The notes under the pieces are model-generated. The model was not told the origin of the DNA. It saw only the letters and a program-made list of their open reading frames with translations, and ran no database searches. Positions 17,717 to 26,310 of a DNA stretch of 49,115 nucleotides are shown here, piece by piece (the first letter of the stretch is position 1; the number at the start of each line of letters is the position of its first letter). Position numbers and translations under genes: made by a program. Source of the stretch: Candidatus Campylobacter infans (lineage in GTDB: Bacteria; Campylobacterota; Campylobacteria; Campylobacterales; Campylobacteraceae); contig SPMW01000009.1 of NCBI GenBank assembly GCA_009827235.1, positions 1 to 49,115 of the forward strand, in the 5' to 3' direction.

Positions 17717-19090
17717 TTACTTTTTGATGGTGTCGATTATTTTTTTAGCGTCATTTAAAACATCATAAACGCTTTCTTTCATCCATTTTTTATCCATCCA
17801 TTCTTCTGGGCGCACTTGTATGCCTTGAACTATCATACTAAAATGCAAATGATCGCCAAGCGCAAGCCCGGTAGCGCCAGTAGTAGCGATAACATCGCCG
17901 GCTTTTACTTTGCTATTTACACTCACATTTAGCGTGCTACAATGCCCATAAAGTGAATAAAGCCCAAACCCGTGATAAATTATTAAATTTTGTCCGTAAA
18001 TGCCGTTTTCTTCTGCAAAAACAACCACGCCATCATTGCTTGCGGTTATTTTAGCACCAGCTGTACTAGCTAAATCAAGCCCTAAATGCCAGCTCTGGCT
18101 TAGCTCGCTACCATCTAGCATAAAATATCTATGATCGCCAAAACTTGCCACAGCCGCAGCATTTTTGAGCGGATAAAATGGCTTGATTTTAAAATTTTCT
18201 AAGCTTTCTTCGCTGATATTTGAGCTAATTTGTTCGATTTTATCTTCATTGGCTCCACGCAAGATTTCATTTACAAATTTAAATTTTTCTATGGAGTCCA
18301 TATTATCGGCGTTTTGTGCATACATTTGTGCTAGTTCGGTTATTTTTCCATTTATAAAATTATCCCTTAGAGCTATTTTGCTTTCTTTGTATTTTCTATC
18401 TTGTAAAAAGTAGCGTATGTTTGTTTTGGCGGTATTTCCAGCTAAATCTGTGGCTATTATTTTAGCGTTAAAATCTTTTTCTTTGCTTGGCCAAGCTAGC
18501 ATTATGGCGTAATATCCATCTTTATAAAATTTAACCGGTTTAAAGCGTTTGCCATAATTCGTTTCTACAAAAAACTCTTTTAGCTGGCTATCGTCATGTA
18601 GCCTAAACACAGCAACTCCGGCTCCGCCTTTTATGATTTTATAGCTTTGATTGATTATAGAAATGCTTGGCATTTTTGTATCTATGATGATTTTTGCGCT
18701 AAGCTCGCTTGTGTTTGCGCTAAAAAAATTCGCATAGCTAATATCGGTGGCATTTAATTTTAATGTAAATTCATCGCCATTTTTGTATTTTAAATTTTGT
18801 GGCATTTTTAATTCAAATTTTAATTCTTTTTGTCCTTGCTCGTAATTGATTTTTAAATTAGCTTGTGCGTTTTCATTAGCTATGCTACCGCTTACGCTTG
18901 CTAGCCCGCTATCATCGATTATTTGTATGTTTAATGGGTTTTTTGGATTCCAATATATTGTGTTATTTGAAGCATTTAGAATTGAAATTTTAGGCGGATT
19001 TTTTTCAAATGCGCTACTATTAGGGATTAAAATTGCCCCGCCAATACAAATAATAATAAATAAAATAATGCTAAAATGCTTTGCTGTCAT
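17717..19090 (-). CDS. M23-family peptidoglycan endopeptidase (Pgp3/Csd-like)
   Basis: The 457-aa product has an N-terminal hydrophobic signal/anchor (about residues 6–21), a long beta-rich region, and a C-terminal LytM/M23 domain. Zinc ligands and catalytic residues are visible: His335 and Asp339 in WHLGLD, His383 in YGH, and His414/His416 in GDHLHF. It probably cuts peptide cross-links in the periplasm. From its place next to lpxC it matches the Campylobacter cell-shape peptidase known as Pgp3; that identity is from memory of gene order. Confidence 0.88.
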   Translation of the reverse strand: MTAKHFSIILFIIICIGGAILIPNSSAFEKNPPKISILNASNNTIYWNPKNPLNIQIIDDSGLASVSGSIANENAQANLKINYEQGQKELKFELKMPQNLKYKNGDEFTLKLNATDISYANFFSANTSELSAKIIIDTKMPSISIINQSYKIIKGGAGVAVFRLHDDSQLKEFFVETNYGKRFKPVKFYKDGYYAIMLAWPSKEKDFNAKIIATDLAGNTAKTNIRYFLQDRKYKESKIALRDNFINGKITELAQMYAQNADNMDSIEKFKFVNEILRGANEDKIEQISSNISEESLENFKIKPFYPLKNAAAVASFGDHRYFMLDGSELSQSWHLGLDLASTAGAKITASNDGVVVFAEENGIYGQNLIIYHGFGLYSLYGHCSTLNVSVNSKVKAGDVIATTGATGLALGDHLHFSMIVQGIQVRPEEWMDKKWMKESVYDVLNDAKKIIDTIKK

Positions 19091-19146
19091 AATTTATCCT
19101 AATAAAATTTTAAAAGGCGCGATTGTAGCAAATTATTTTAAATAAG

Positions 19147-19815
19147 CTATAAATTGTGTTTGTTCATTTTGTTTGTTATGAAATATACGCTAAAAAGCAC
19201 AACAAAACTAATACCTAGCATAATAGCTGAATAAATATGCGCACTAGAATAATCCATAAGCTCGACATAATCATATATAGCAATGCTTGCGACCTTGGTT
19301 TGATCGCTAATTGATCCACCTATCATCAACACCACGCCAAACTCTCCCAAAGTATGCGCAAAGCTGATTATTACGGCATTTAAGATATTTGGCTTGATAT
19401 TTGGCAAGGCGACTTTTAAAAGTGTGCAAATCCTGCCATGTCCTAGGCTATAACTCGCTTCAATAATGCTTTTTGGCAAGGCGCGAAAGCCAGCAATTAA
19501 AGGCTGAGCCATAAAAGGCAAAGAATAAATACAACTAGCAATAATTAGCCCAGTAAAATTAAAAACCAAACGCAAATCAAAATTTCTCTCAAAAAATTCG
19601 CCCAAAAAAGAATAAGGCGATAAAAACACCAGCAAATAAAATCCTAGCACGCTTGGCGGCAACACAAGCGGCAGCGCGATTATGGCCTCAAATATCGCCT
19701 TTGCGCGAAATTGCGCGCGCGCCATAAAATACGCTAAGGGGACGCAAAAAATAAATAAAATTATTGTAGAGATTAAAGCTAATTTTAAAGAAAGAAAAAA
19801 GGGCGTAAAACTCAT
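19147..19815 (-). CDS. modB: Molybdate ABC transporter permease ModB
   Basis: Inner-membrane channel subunit for molybdate. The 222-aa product has five or six membrane helices and the EAA coupling loop EASYSLGHGRICTLLKVALPN before AVIISFAHTLGEFGVVLMIGG, typical of ModB/CysTW permeases. ATG at 19815 has AGGA 6 bases upstream. It lies last in the locus, after modC, with a 129-bp gap holding palindromic repeats; in C. jejuni, as I recall, modB precedes modC. Confidence 0.93.
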   Translation of the reverse strand: MSFTPFFLSLKLALISTIILFIFCVPLAYFMARAQFRAKAIFEAIIALPLVLPPSVLGFYLLVFLSPYSFLGEFFERNFDLRLVFNFTGLIIASCIYSLPFMAQPLIAGFRALPKSIIEASYSLGHGRICTLLKVALPNIKPNILNAVIISFAHTLGEFGVVLMIGGSISDQTKVASIAIYDYVELMDYSSAHIYSAIMLGISFVVLFSVYFITNKMNKHNL

Positions 19816-19896
19816 ATTTATCCTTAATTTTTTGTGGATTATTAAAATTTGTCAGTTAAAACTAGAAATTTTAAATAGCTTTATTAAAATTTAATC

Positions 19897-19946
19897 AAAT
19901 TTTAAAATTTGTGCGATGATTTGCGCGATGATAAATTTTAAAATTT
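19897..19946. repeat. Paired 14-bp palindromes flanking a 12-bp tandem duplication
   Basis: Two exact copies of the self-complementary word AAATTTTAAAATTT (19897–19910 and 19933–19946) bracket TTGTGCGATGAT and TTGCGCGATGAT (19909–19932), a tandem pair differing at one base. The second palindrome overlaps the modC stop codon. It lies between modC and modB. Confidence 0.85.
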
Positions 19947-20850
19947 ACAGCTTTTTTATATTTGCTTTAAAGGCCTTGACGCTTATTATTACTTCATCGC
20001 AGACTTTTAATCCTTTGGCTTCTTGTGGGCTTAGTGCGATTTGGCCGAGCCTGTTAGCAATTTCAACCACGGCAATAATAACAGCGCCCTCATCTTTTAA
20101 TTCTAAAATTTTGCCAATCACATTAAGCTTTTGTGAGCCTTTATTTGGCATAAAAATTTCACTTGGCGAGCCATTTTGTGTGATTTTGCCATTTGATACG
20201 ATTAGCACGCGTTTTACTAGCTTATAAACCTCGCTTAAATCATGGCTTACCATTATAATTGTAGGTTTTAAGTTTTGATGAATTTTAAGCAAATAATCTT
20301 GCAAGCGTGATTTTAGCCCATAATCAAGTGCGCTAAATGGCTCATCAAGCAATAATAGCTCAGGCCGCCGCATAAGCGCGCGCACGAGAGCTACGCGCTG
20401 CTTTTGCCCGCCACTTAGTTCATTTGGCAAGGCGTTTTTATGCCCGTTTAAATCGCACAAATCCAGCAAAAACTCGGCATAATTTTTATCATTTTTAGCA
20501 TAAAGTAAATTTTTTAGCACGCTCATATTTGAAAACAAAGCATAATCTTGAAATAAAAAGCCGATATTTCGCTTTTGCGGAGCTAAAAAAATTTCTTTTG
20601 TATTTAGTATGGGAGCTTTATCAAATGATGAAATATCCGCATTTTTAAGTTTTTTGTGATTAAAATAAATTACTTCGCCTTTTTTGCTAGCTCCAAAATC
20701 AGCCCTTTCAAAGCCAGCAAGCAAGCGCAAAATAGTGCTTTTGCCAGCTCCACTTGCGCCAAAAAGCGCTACAAACTCGCCCTTATCCACGCTAAAACTA
20801 GCATCTACGCAAAAATCATTAAATTTTTTATAAGCACAAAAACTTAGCAT
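19945..20850 (-). CDS. modC: Molybdate ABC transporter ATP-binding protein ModC
   Basis: ATPase of the molybdate importer. The 301-aa product has Walker A GASGAGKST (about 31–39), the signature LSGGQKQRVALVRALMRRPE, Walker B LLLLDEPFSALD and the switch His in MVSHD. A C-terminal Mop/TOBE domain (about residues 242–301) would sense molybdate. It is somewhat shorter than E. coli ModC (352 aa). Its start overlaps the end of the TOBE protein gene by 7 bp. Confidence 0.94.
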   Translation of the reverse strand: MLSFCAYKKFNDFCVDASFSVDKGEFVALFGASGAGKSTILRLLAGFERADFGASKKGEVIYFNHKKLKNADISSFDKAPILNTKEIFLAPQKRNIGFLFQDYALFSNMSVLKNLLYAKNDKNYAEFLLDLCDLNGHKNALPNELSGGQKQRVALVRALMRRPELLLLDEPFSALDYGLKSRLQDYLLKIHQNLKPTIIMVSHDLSEVYKLVKRVLIVSNGKITQNGSPSEIFMPNKGSQKLNVIGKILELKDEGAVIIAVVEIANRLGQIALSPQEAKGLKVCDEVIISVKAFKANIKKL

Positions 20851-21239
20851 AAAATTTCATCAATAAAAAGTGAGGTATAGCCGATATATGCGTATAATTC
20901 ATCGTTTGGGGCGATTTGTTGTGCGCTTTGGCTATCAAGCAAGGCTTGAAAACAAAAATTTTGGCACTCTAAGCTTTGTAAATTACACACGCTAATTATT
21001 TTGGCACATTCTTTACTAAGTAGGCGAACTTTTAATTTATTCGCGCTAAGTAGTGGCATTAAATCCTTACAAAGCATTACATCAGCGCTTTTAAAGCCTA
21101 AAATCACCTTGCTTTTGATTTTTAGCTCTTTTGGATTTTGTAAGTTTATACACGATAATGTTAAGCAATCACTAGCAAAGCTAATAAAATTCGTGCTTTT
21201 GTAAGTTTTAATATCCAAAACCTCAGCCTCAAAGCGCAT
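20844..21239 (-). CDS. TOBE-like molybdate-accessory protein
   Basis: The 131-aa product begins MRFEAEVLDIKTYKSTNFISF and contains VILGFKSADVMLCKDL, the pattern of a TOBE/Mop-type domain as seen at the end of ABC ATPases. It lies between modA and modC and matches in place a small mod-locus gene of C. jejuni (Cj0302c type). I chose ATG at 21239, which has AAGGA upstream, not the ORF-maximal start 45 bp further. Likely helps store or hand over molybdate; the exact role is unknown. Confidence 0.7.
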   Translation of the reverse strand: MRFEAEVLDIKTYKSTNFISFASDCLTLSCINLQNPKELKIKSKVILGFKSADVMLCKDLMPLLSANKLKVRLLSKECAKIISVCNLQSLECQNFCFQALLDSQSAQQIAPNDELYAYIGYTSLFIDEILC

Positions 21240-21408
21240 AAAAATCCTTAAATTTTGATATTTAATTTTATAAAATTTTAGCAAAACCCATATGAATTAC
21301 GCATTTAGCGTGATTTATGAAAGTTTTGCATTGTGCTAGTAATTTGCTTTAAGACACAATTTTCTAGCACACACGCATAAAAAGATTAAAATTTTAAATT
21401 AAAATTTA

Positions 21409-22149
21409 TTAAAATTCATAGCCATATTTTGCAAAAATCGCCTTGGCATCTTGGCTTAAAATAAAATCATAAAATTCCTTGGCAAGTTTGGAATTTTCGC
21501 CTTTTTTAGTAATTACCATAGCTTGGGCGATTGGTTCATAAAGCGTGCTATCAATAAAAATATAATCCTTGCTTTCTTTAAATTTGCTCATTTTTTCATC
21601 ATAAAGTGCGCTACCTGCTACAAAACCAATATCAGCCGCGCTTATTGTTTGGCTTAATGCTTCGCCTATTGAGCCGGCGTAGATGATTTTTGATTTTATT
21701 TTATCGTAAATTTTGGCATTTTGCATGGCTTGCATGCTGGCTGTTCCATAAGGTGCTGTTTTTGGGTTTGCAATTACTATTGTTTTGATTTTGGCATTTT
21801 TTAAGCTTTGTAAGCCCTTGCTTAAATCCACGCCACGCGCGCTAAATAATGCTACTTTTCCTTTTGCATACACAGCCACTTCGCCCACGCCAAAGCCATC
21901 ATTGCTTAAAGATTTGGCAAAATCCACATTTGCGGCCATAAATAATTCAAAAGGTGCGCCATTTTTGATTTGCGCTACTAATTTACCGCTTGATGCTAGC
22001 GTGATTTCTACGCTGTCATTTGGATGGGTTTTGGCAAATGCTTTTTTTAGTTCATTTGCGACTACTGCGACATTTGCAGCCGCTGCTACTTTAAGCTCTG
22101 CTCCAAAAGCACAAAGTGCTAAAAGCAAAATTGCAAATATTTTTTTCAT
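21409..22149 (-). CDS. modA: Molybdate-binding periplasmic protein ModA
   Basis: Solute-binding protein of the molybdate importer. The 246-aa product has a signal peptide (MKKIFAILLLALCAFG) and the ModA ligand-site segments AAANVAVVANEL, LASSGKLVAQIKNGAPFELFMAAN and NPKTAPYGTASMQA. ATG overlaps the stop of the di-Mop gene by one base (TAATG), with AAAGGAT in the end of that gene, so the two are coupled. Confidence 0.94.
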   Translation of the reverse strand: MKKIFAILLLALCAFGAELKVAAAANVAVVANELKKAFAKTHPNDSVEITLASSGKLVAQIKNGAPFELFMAANVDFAKSLSNDGFGVGEVAVYAKGKVALFSARGVDLSKGLQSLKNAKIKTIVIANPKTAPYGTASMQAMQNAKIYDKIKSKIIYAGSIGEALSQTISAADIGFVAGSALYDEKMSKFKESKDYIFIDSTLYEPIAQAMVITKKGENSKLAKEFYDFILSQDAKAIFAKYGYEF

Positions 22150-22574
22150 TATTTATCCTTTTTAAGCACGATTATATCGCTAAGATTAACTAAAAATAAG
22201 GCTTCATCGCCATTTTTAAGATCTAGGTTTTTTACTGAATCATTTGTGATGATAGCACAAAGCTCATAATCTCCAATTTTAGCTATTATTTCGCTATTTA
22301 CAGCACCTATTTTTATCTCGCTAATTTTTACTTTTAGCTGATTTGGTACAGAAATTTTAAGCTGGGCGTATTTTGCCACTATTACATTAGGGGCTTTAAA
22401 AATGAATATAGCATCATCTCCAACTTCTAATTCAAAATTTTGTTGGCTTTTTAGCGTGATTTGCGCACACAGCGTGCTACCATCGCCTAAATTAGCGATT
22501 ATTTCGCTATTTACAGCACCTTCTTTAATCTTAGCTATTTTTACTTCTAGCTGATTTCTAGCACTTATTTGCAT
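22149..22574 (-). CDS. Two-domain Mop (molbindin) protein
   Basis: The 141-aa product consists of two Mop domains (about 1–68 and 72–138), each with the motif ARNQL/VPNQL...GAVNSEII. Such proteins bind molybdate or tungstate oxyanions as oligomers. Domain 1 closely resembles the first Mop domain of the ModE upstream, sharing QLxVxIxKIxxGAVNxEVI, TLKSQQN and FIFKAPxVI. It is the first gene after modE, 74 bp away, and is coupled to modA. Probably a cytoplasmic molybdate store or buffer. Confidence 0.85.
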   Translation of the reverse strand: MQISARNQLEVKIAKIKEGAVNSEIIANLGDGSTLCAQITLKSQQNFELEVGDDAIFIFKAPNVIVAKYAQLKISVPNQLKVKISEIKIGAVNSEIIAKIGDYELCAIITNDSVKNLDLKNGDEALFLVNLSDIIVLKKDK

Positions 22575-22648
22575 GGTTTATCCTTTAAAAAAAGTGCGCA
22601 ATTTTAGCGATTTTATTTTATAAATGCAAAAAAATTATTAATTTATAT

Positions 22649-23401
22649 TTATTTGCCTATTATAATATCATTGGCGTTAATGATTACGCCTATTTCATCA
22701 TTTACGCTTAATCTTAAATCCATTGTAGAATCGTTTGGTATAATAGCTACAATTTGCTCTTTATTAGATAAAGAAGCGATTATTTCGCTATTTACTGCTC
22801 CAAGAGTGGCTGAGATTACTTTTGCTTTTAAGATATTTGGCATTAAAGAATTTTCTAATTTATCTTTGCTGATTATTACGCTAGGGGCTTTAAAGATGAA
22901 ATATACGCTATCTCCAAGCTTTAAATCCATATTTTGCTGGCTTTTTAGCGTTATTGTAGCTTTTAATTCATCGCCATTTTCTAAACGCCCTATAACCTCG
23001 CAATTTACGGCACCTTGAATAATTTTTGTGATTGTAACTTGTAATTGATTTCTAGCACTTAATGTAAAACAAAATTTTGATATAAATTCTAAATTTATAT
23101 TTATATTAGAAATTTTATCTAAAAAGCTTTGTTGTAAATTTTGTATTAGTTCGTAATTTTTTATTATTTTAAGAGCTTCTTGGCTTAATTTAGTGCCACT
23201 ATTTTTTTTGCATATTACTAATTCTTGTTTAAAATTTAGTGCGTTGAGATAATCCCACGCGCTTTTATACGAGATATTTAAAATTTTTGCCGCTTCTTTT
23301 ATGCTACCTGTTTTTGCTATGGCTTTTAATAGGGCAATTTGTTTTTTATCTAGATAAATTTCATTATCTAAATAAATTTGTAAATCAGCGCTTATTTTCA
23401 T
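22649..23401 (-). CDS. modE: Molybdate-responsive regulator ModE
   Basis: The 250-aa product has an N-terminal LysR-like winged-helix domain (KQIALLKAIAKTGSIKEAAKILNISYKSAWDYLN, about 20–53) followed by two Mop domains (about 113–180 and 184–250). ModE with bound molybdate represses mod genes in other bacteria. It is divergent from mlaA, 125 bp apart, and heads the mod locus. I could not find a convincing palindromic ModE operator by eye. Confidence 0.92.
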   Translation of the reverse strand: MKISADLQIYLDNEIYLDKKQIALLKAIAKTGSIKEAAKILNISYKSAWDYLNALNFKQELVICKKNSGTKLSQEALKIIKNYELIQNLQQSFLDKISNININLEFISKFCFTLSARNQLQVTITKIIQGAVNCEVIGRLENGDELKATITLKSQQNMDLKLGDSVYFIFKAPSVIISKDKLENSLMPNILKAKVISATLGAVNSEIIASLSNKEQIVAIIPNDSTMDLRLSVNDEIGVIINANDIIIGK

Positions 23402-23526
23402 AATTTTACCTTTATATAAAATAATAATTTATTCTATCATAAAATTTTTCTTTTTTTATAAAATTTAAAGTTTAATTTTTATAAAATCTTTGCTTTTATC
23501 ATTAAATAATATAGAGATTTTTAATA

Positions 23527-24306
23527 ATGAAAATTTTATTTATTTTGTTGGTGCCTTTTATTTTTTTAAATGCTGTTAGCTTGCCAGAAATACCAGCTGT
23601 GGTAAATAGCGGGGTTTCGCTTGCAACTCAAAATATTTTAGATGACGAAATAGACGAGTTTGATGGTGAGTTTGCTCCCTTAGTGGCCGATCCTTTAAGC
23701 GGATATAATCGCTTTATGACAAATGTAAATGATGCGCTTTATAGATTGATTTTTAAGCATATTTTTGTAAGCTATGATGCTTTAATGCCCAATATTGCTA
23801 AAACTGGCATAGAAAATTTTTTTACAAATCTAAAATTTCCCGTGCGTTTTGTAAATAATATATTCCAAGCAAAATTTTCATACGCTAGTGATGAAATAAA
23901 GGCTTTTGTGCTTAATACCACCATTGGACTGGGCGGATTTATCGATATAGCCGGCAAAAAAGGTATTAAAATCCATAAAGAAGATTTTGGGCAAACCTTA
24001 GGACACTGGGGCGTGGGTTCTGGTTTTCATATAGTTTGGCCATTGGTTGGTCATAGTAATTTGCGCGATTCTATCGGGCTTGGCGTGGATTATTTTTTCA
24101 CGCCTAGTACTTATGGGGATAAAATTTGGGCTAAAAAACCTATGCACGATGGTTTTATTAGTTTTAGCTTAAATAGTTTGGCTGTTGTAAATAAAAGCGC
24201 AAAAGATCCATATTTATATGAAAATCTCACAAAAGGCGTGCTTGATTTGTATCCATTTTTGCGAGATGCTTATGAGCAAAGAAGAAGAGCGCAAATTAAA
24301 GAATAG
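23527..24306 (+). CDS. mlaA: MlaA/VacJ-family outer-membrane lipid asymmetry protein
   Basis: The 259-aa product has the family signature DPLSGYNRFMTNVNDALY (about 57–74), FFTNLKFPVRFVNNIFQ, and DFGQTLGHWGVGSGFHIVWPLVGHS. It would remove misplaced phospholipid from the outer leaflet. Most MlaA proteins are lipoproteins; here the signal peptide MKILFILLVPFIFLNA has no lipobox cysteine, so it may be secreted by signal peptidase I. It is followed 29 bp later by livH; no other mla genes adjoin. Confidence 0.9.
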   Translation: MKILFILLVPFIFLNAVSLPEIPAVVNSGVSLATQNILDDEIDEFDGEFAPLVADPLSGYNRFMTNVNDALYRLIFKHIFVSYDALMPNIAKTGIENFFTNLKFPVRFVNNIFQAKFSYASDEIKAFVLNTTIGLGGFIDIAGKKGIKIHKEDFGQTLGHWGVGSGFHIVWPLVGHSNLRDSIGLGVDYFFTPSTYGDKIWAKKPMHDGFISFSLNSLAVVNKSAKDPYLYENLTKGVLDLYPFLRDAYEQRRRAQIKE

Positions 24307-24335
24307 CTTAAAATTTTAAATTAAGAGGGCAGGTT

Positions 24336-25232
24336 TTGGATAGTATTTTGTTTTTTCAGCAAATGATAAATGGTTTTTCGTTAGGTTCGATGTATGCGCT
24401 AATTGCGATTGGCTACACTATGGTTTATGGCGTGCTTAGACTGATAAATTTTGCTCACGGCGATATAATGATGATAGGCGCGTATTCTGCACTTTTTGCG
24501 ATGACTTCTATGAATTTGCCCTTTGTTTATGCTTTAATTTTTGCTGTGGTGGTTAGTTTAATCCTTGGTATTAGTATTGATAAGCTAGCATACAAGCCAC
24601 TTCGCTTAGCTCCGCGCATTTCTTTGTTGATTACTGCTATTGGTGTGAGTTTTTTATTAGAAAATCTTTTTCAGGTATTTTTTGGCGGGACACCTAGACC
24701 TTTTTTAGTGCCACAATTTTTAGAGCAAGTAGTAAGTTTTGGCTCGCTTAGCGTAACGATGGGCGCGATTTTAGTGCCTATTATTACTTTGGTTTTGCTT
24801 TGTGTTGTGCTTTTTATACTTTATCGCACAAAATACGGCATAGCCATACGCGCGCTAGCTTTTGATATCTCTACAGTGCATTTAATGGGCATTGATGCAA
24901 ATCTTATAATAGCCTTTGTTTTTGCTCTAGGTTCATCTCTTGCTGCTGTTGGTGGCGTGTTTTATGCGGTTAGTTATCCTAGTATAGATCCGCTAATGGG
25001 CGTGTTAATTGGGCTTAAAGCCTTTGGCGCGGCTGTGCTTGGCGGGATTGGCTCAGTAGCTGGAGCTGTGCTTGGTGGTTTTATTATAGGATTTAGCGAG
25101 GTTGTAGCAGTGGCGTTTTGGCCACAAATGGCAGGTTTTAAAGATGCCTTTGCCTTTATATTTTTGATCTTGGTTTTAATTTTTAAGCCTACTGGAATTT
25201 TAGGCTATAACTATGAAAAAAGTAGGTTTTAA
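24336..25232 (+). CDS. livH: Branched-chain amino acid ABC permease LivH
   Basis: The 298-aa inner-membrane permease shows QQMINGFSLGSMYALIAIGYTMVYGVLRLINFAHGD, typical of LivH, with about eight membrane segments and a C-terminal GGIGSVAGAVLGGFIIG motif. The start is TTG at 24336, which keeps the family N-terminus; an AGAGGGCAGG ribosome-binding region precedes it. First gene of livHMGF. No periplasmic binding protein gene (livJ/livK) is in the cluster. Confidence 0.93.
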   Translation: MDSILFFQQMINGFSLGSMYALIAIGYTMVYGVLRLINFAHGDIMMIGAYSALFAMTSMNLPFVYALIFAVVVSLILGISIDKLAYKPLRLAPRISLLITAIGVSFLLENLFQVFFGGTPRPFLVPQFLEQVVSFGSLSVTMGAILVPIITLVLLCVVLFILYRTKYGIAIRALAFDISTVHLMGIDANLIIAFVFALGSSLAAVGGVFYAVSYPSIDPLMGVLIGLKAFGAAVLGGIGSVAGAVLGGFIIGFSEVVAVAFWPQMAGFKDAFAFIFLILVLIFKPTGILGYNYEKSRF

Positions 25233-25233
25233 A

Positions 25234-26310
25234 ATGAATCATTTAGGATTACAAATACCAAAATTACGATATTTAATATTTTTTAGTATTGCTCTTATTT
25301 TTATGATAGTAAGTGCTACGATGTTTAATGAATATGGGCTAAGAATTGTAAATAATATTGCTATTTTTATTATTTTGGCTATTAGTTATAATTTAATAAA
25401 TGGCGTTACTGGGCAATTTAGCTTAGAGCCAAATGGTTTTGTGGCCTTAGGCGCTTATGTTGCAGCGCTTTTATTGCTTGATAGTGATGCTAAGCTTTAT
25501 CAATTTGAAGCCGAGGAACCAGCTGGTATAATTTTAGCCTTACACACAAGTTCGTTTATTTTTACTATGCTAATTAGTGGTTTGTGCGCTAGTTTGTTGG
25601 CTTTAATTTTAGCTATGCCTGTGTTTCGTGTAAGGGGTGATTATTTAGCTATTGTTACGCTTGGTTTTGGTTTTATTATTCAATTGCTTGCGGTAAATTT
25701 TCCTGCTTTTACAAACGGCTCTCTTGGGTTAAATGATATAGTAATTTATAATGCTGATGAGAGTATATCGCGCTATACAAATATTTTTTATAGTGGTTCG
25801 GTGGCTATTATTTCGGTGATTGTGGTTTTAAATGTGGTATATTCGCGTTTTGGACGAGCTATGAAGGCTATAAGAGATGATGAAGATGCTGCTTGGGCTA
25901 TGGGGATAAATACCTTTTGGATTAAAACGCTAGCTTTTTGTATTTCGGCTTTTTTTGAGGGCATTGGCGGCGCGCTTTTAGTTGGCTTTTTGGGCACTAT
26001 TAGCCCTGATCAATTTACATTTTTCTTTACCTTTCAATTACTTATTATAATAGTATTAGGCGGGCTTGGAAGCACTAGCGGGGCAATACTAGGGACGATT
26101 TTAGTAATTGGCGGTATGGAGTGGCTTAGATTTTTAGATGAGCCGATGAATATTTTTGGCTATGAAACCAAGGCCTTGCCTGGACTTAGAATGGTGGTAT
26201 TTTCGCTTATTTTAATATTTTTAATGCTCTTTGCAAGGCGTGGCATTATGGGACAGCGCGAACTTACTGAGATTTTTAAGCTACGCAAAGGGGGCAAAAA
26301 TGCTTCTTGA
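25234..26310 (+). CDS. livM: Branched-chain amino acid ABC permease LivM
   Basis: About 358 aa with eight to ten membrane helices and the segments TGQFSLEPNGFVALGAYVAAL and GGLGSTSGAILGTILVIGGMEWLRF characteristic of LivM. I placed the start at ATG 25234, one base after the livH stop and with TAGG upstream; an in-frame ATG at 25213 would overlap livH by 20 bp. The end overlaps livG by 11 bp. Confidence 0.93.
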   Translation: MNHLGLQIPKLRYLIFFSIALIFMIVSATMFNEYGLRIVNNIAIFIILAISYNLINGVTGQFSLEPNGFVALGAYVAALLLLDSDAKLYQFEAEEPAGIILALHTSSFIFTMLISGLCASLLALILAMPVFRVRGDYLAIVTLGFGFIIQLLAVNFPAFTNGSLGLNDIVIYNADESISRYTNIFYSGSVAIISVIVVLNVVYSRFGRAMKAIRDDEDAAWAMGINTFWIKTLAFCISAFFEGIGGALLVGFLGTISPDQFTFFFTFQLLIIIVLGGLGSTSGAILGTILVIGGMEWLRFLDEPMNIFGYETKALPGLRMVVFSLILIFLMLFARRGIMGQRELTEIFKLRKGGKNAS

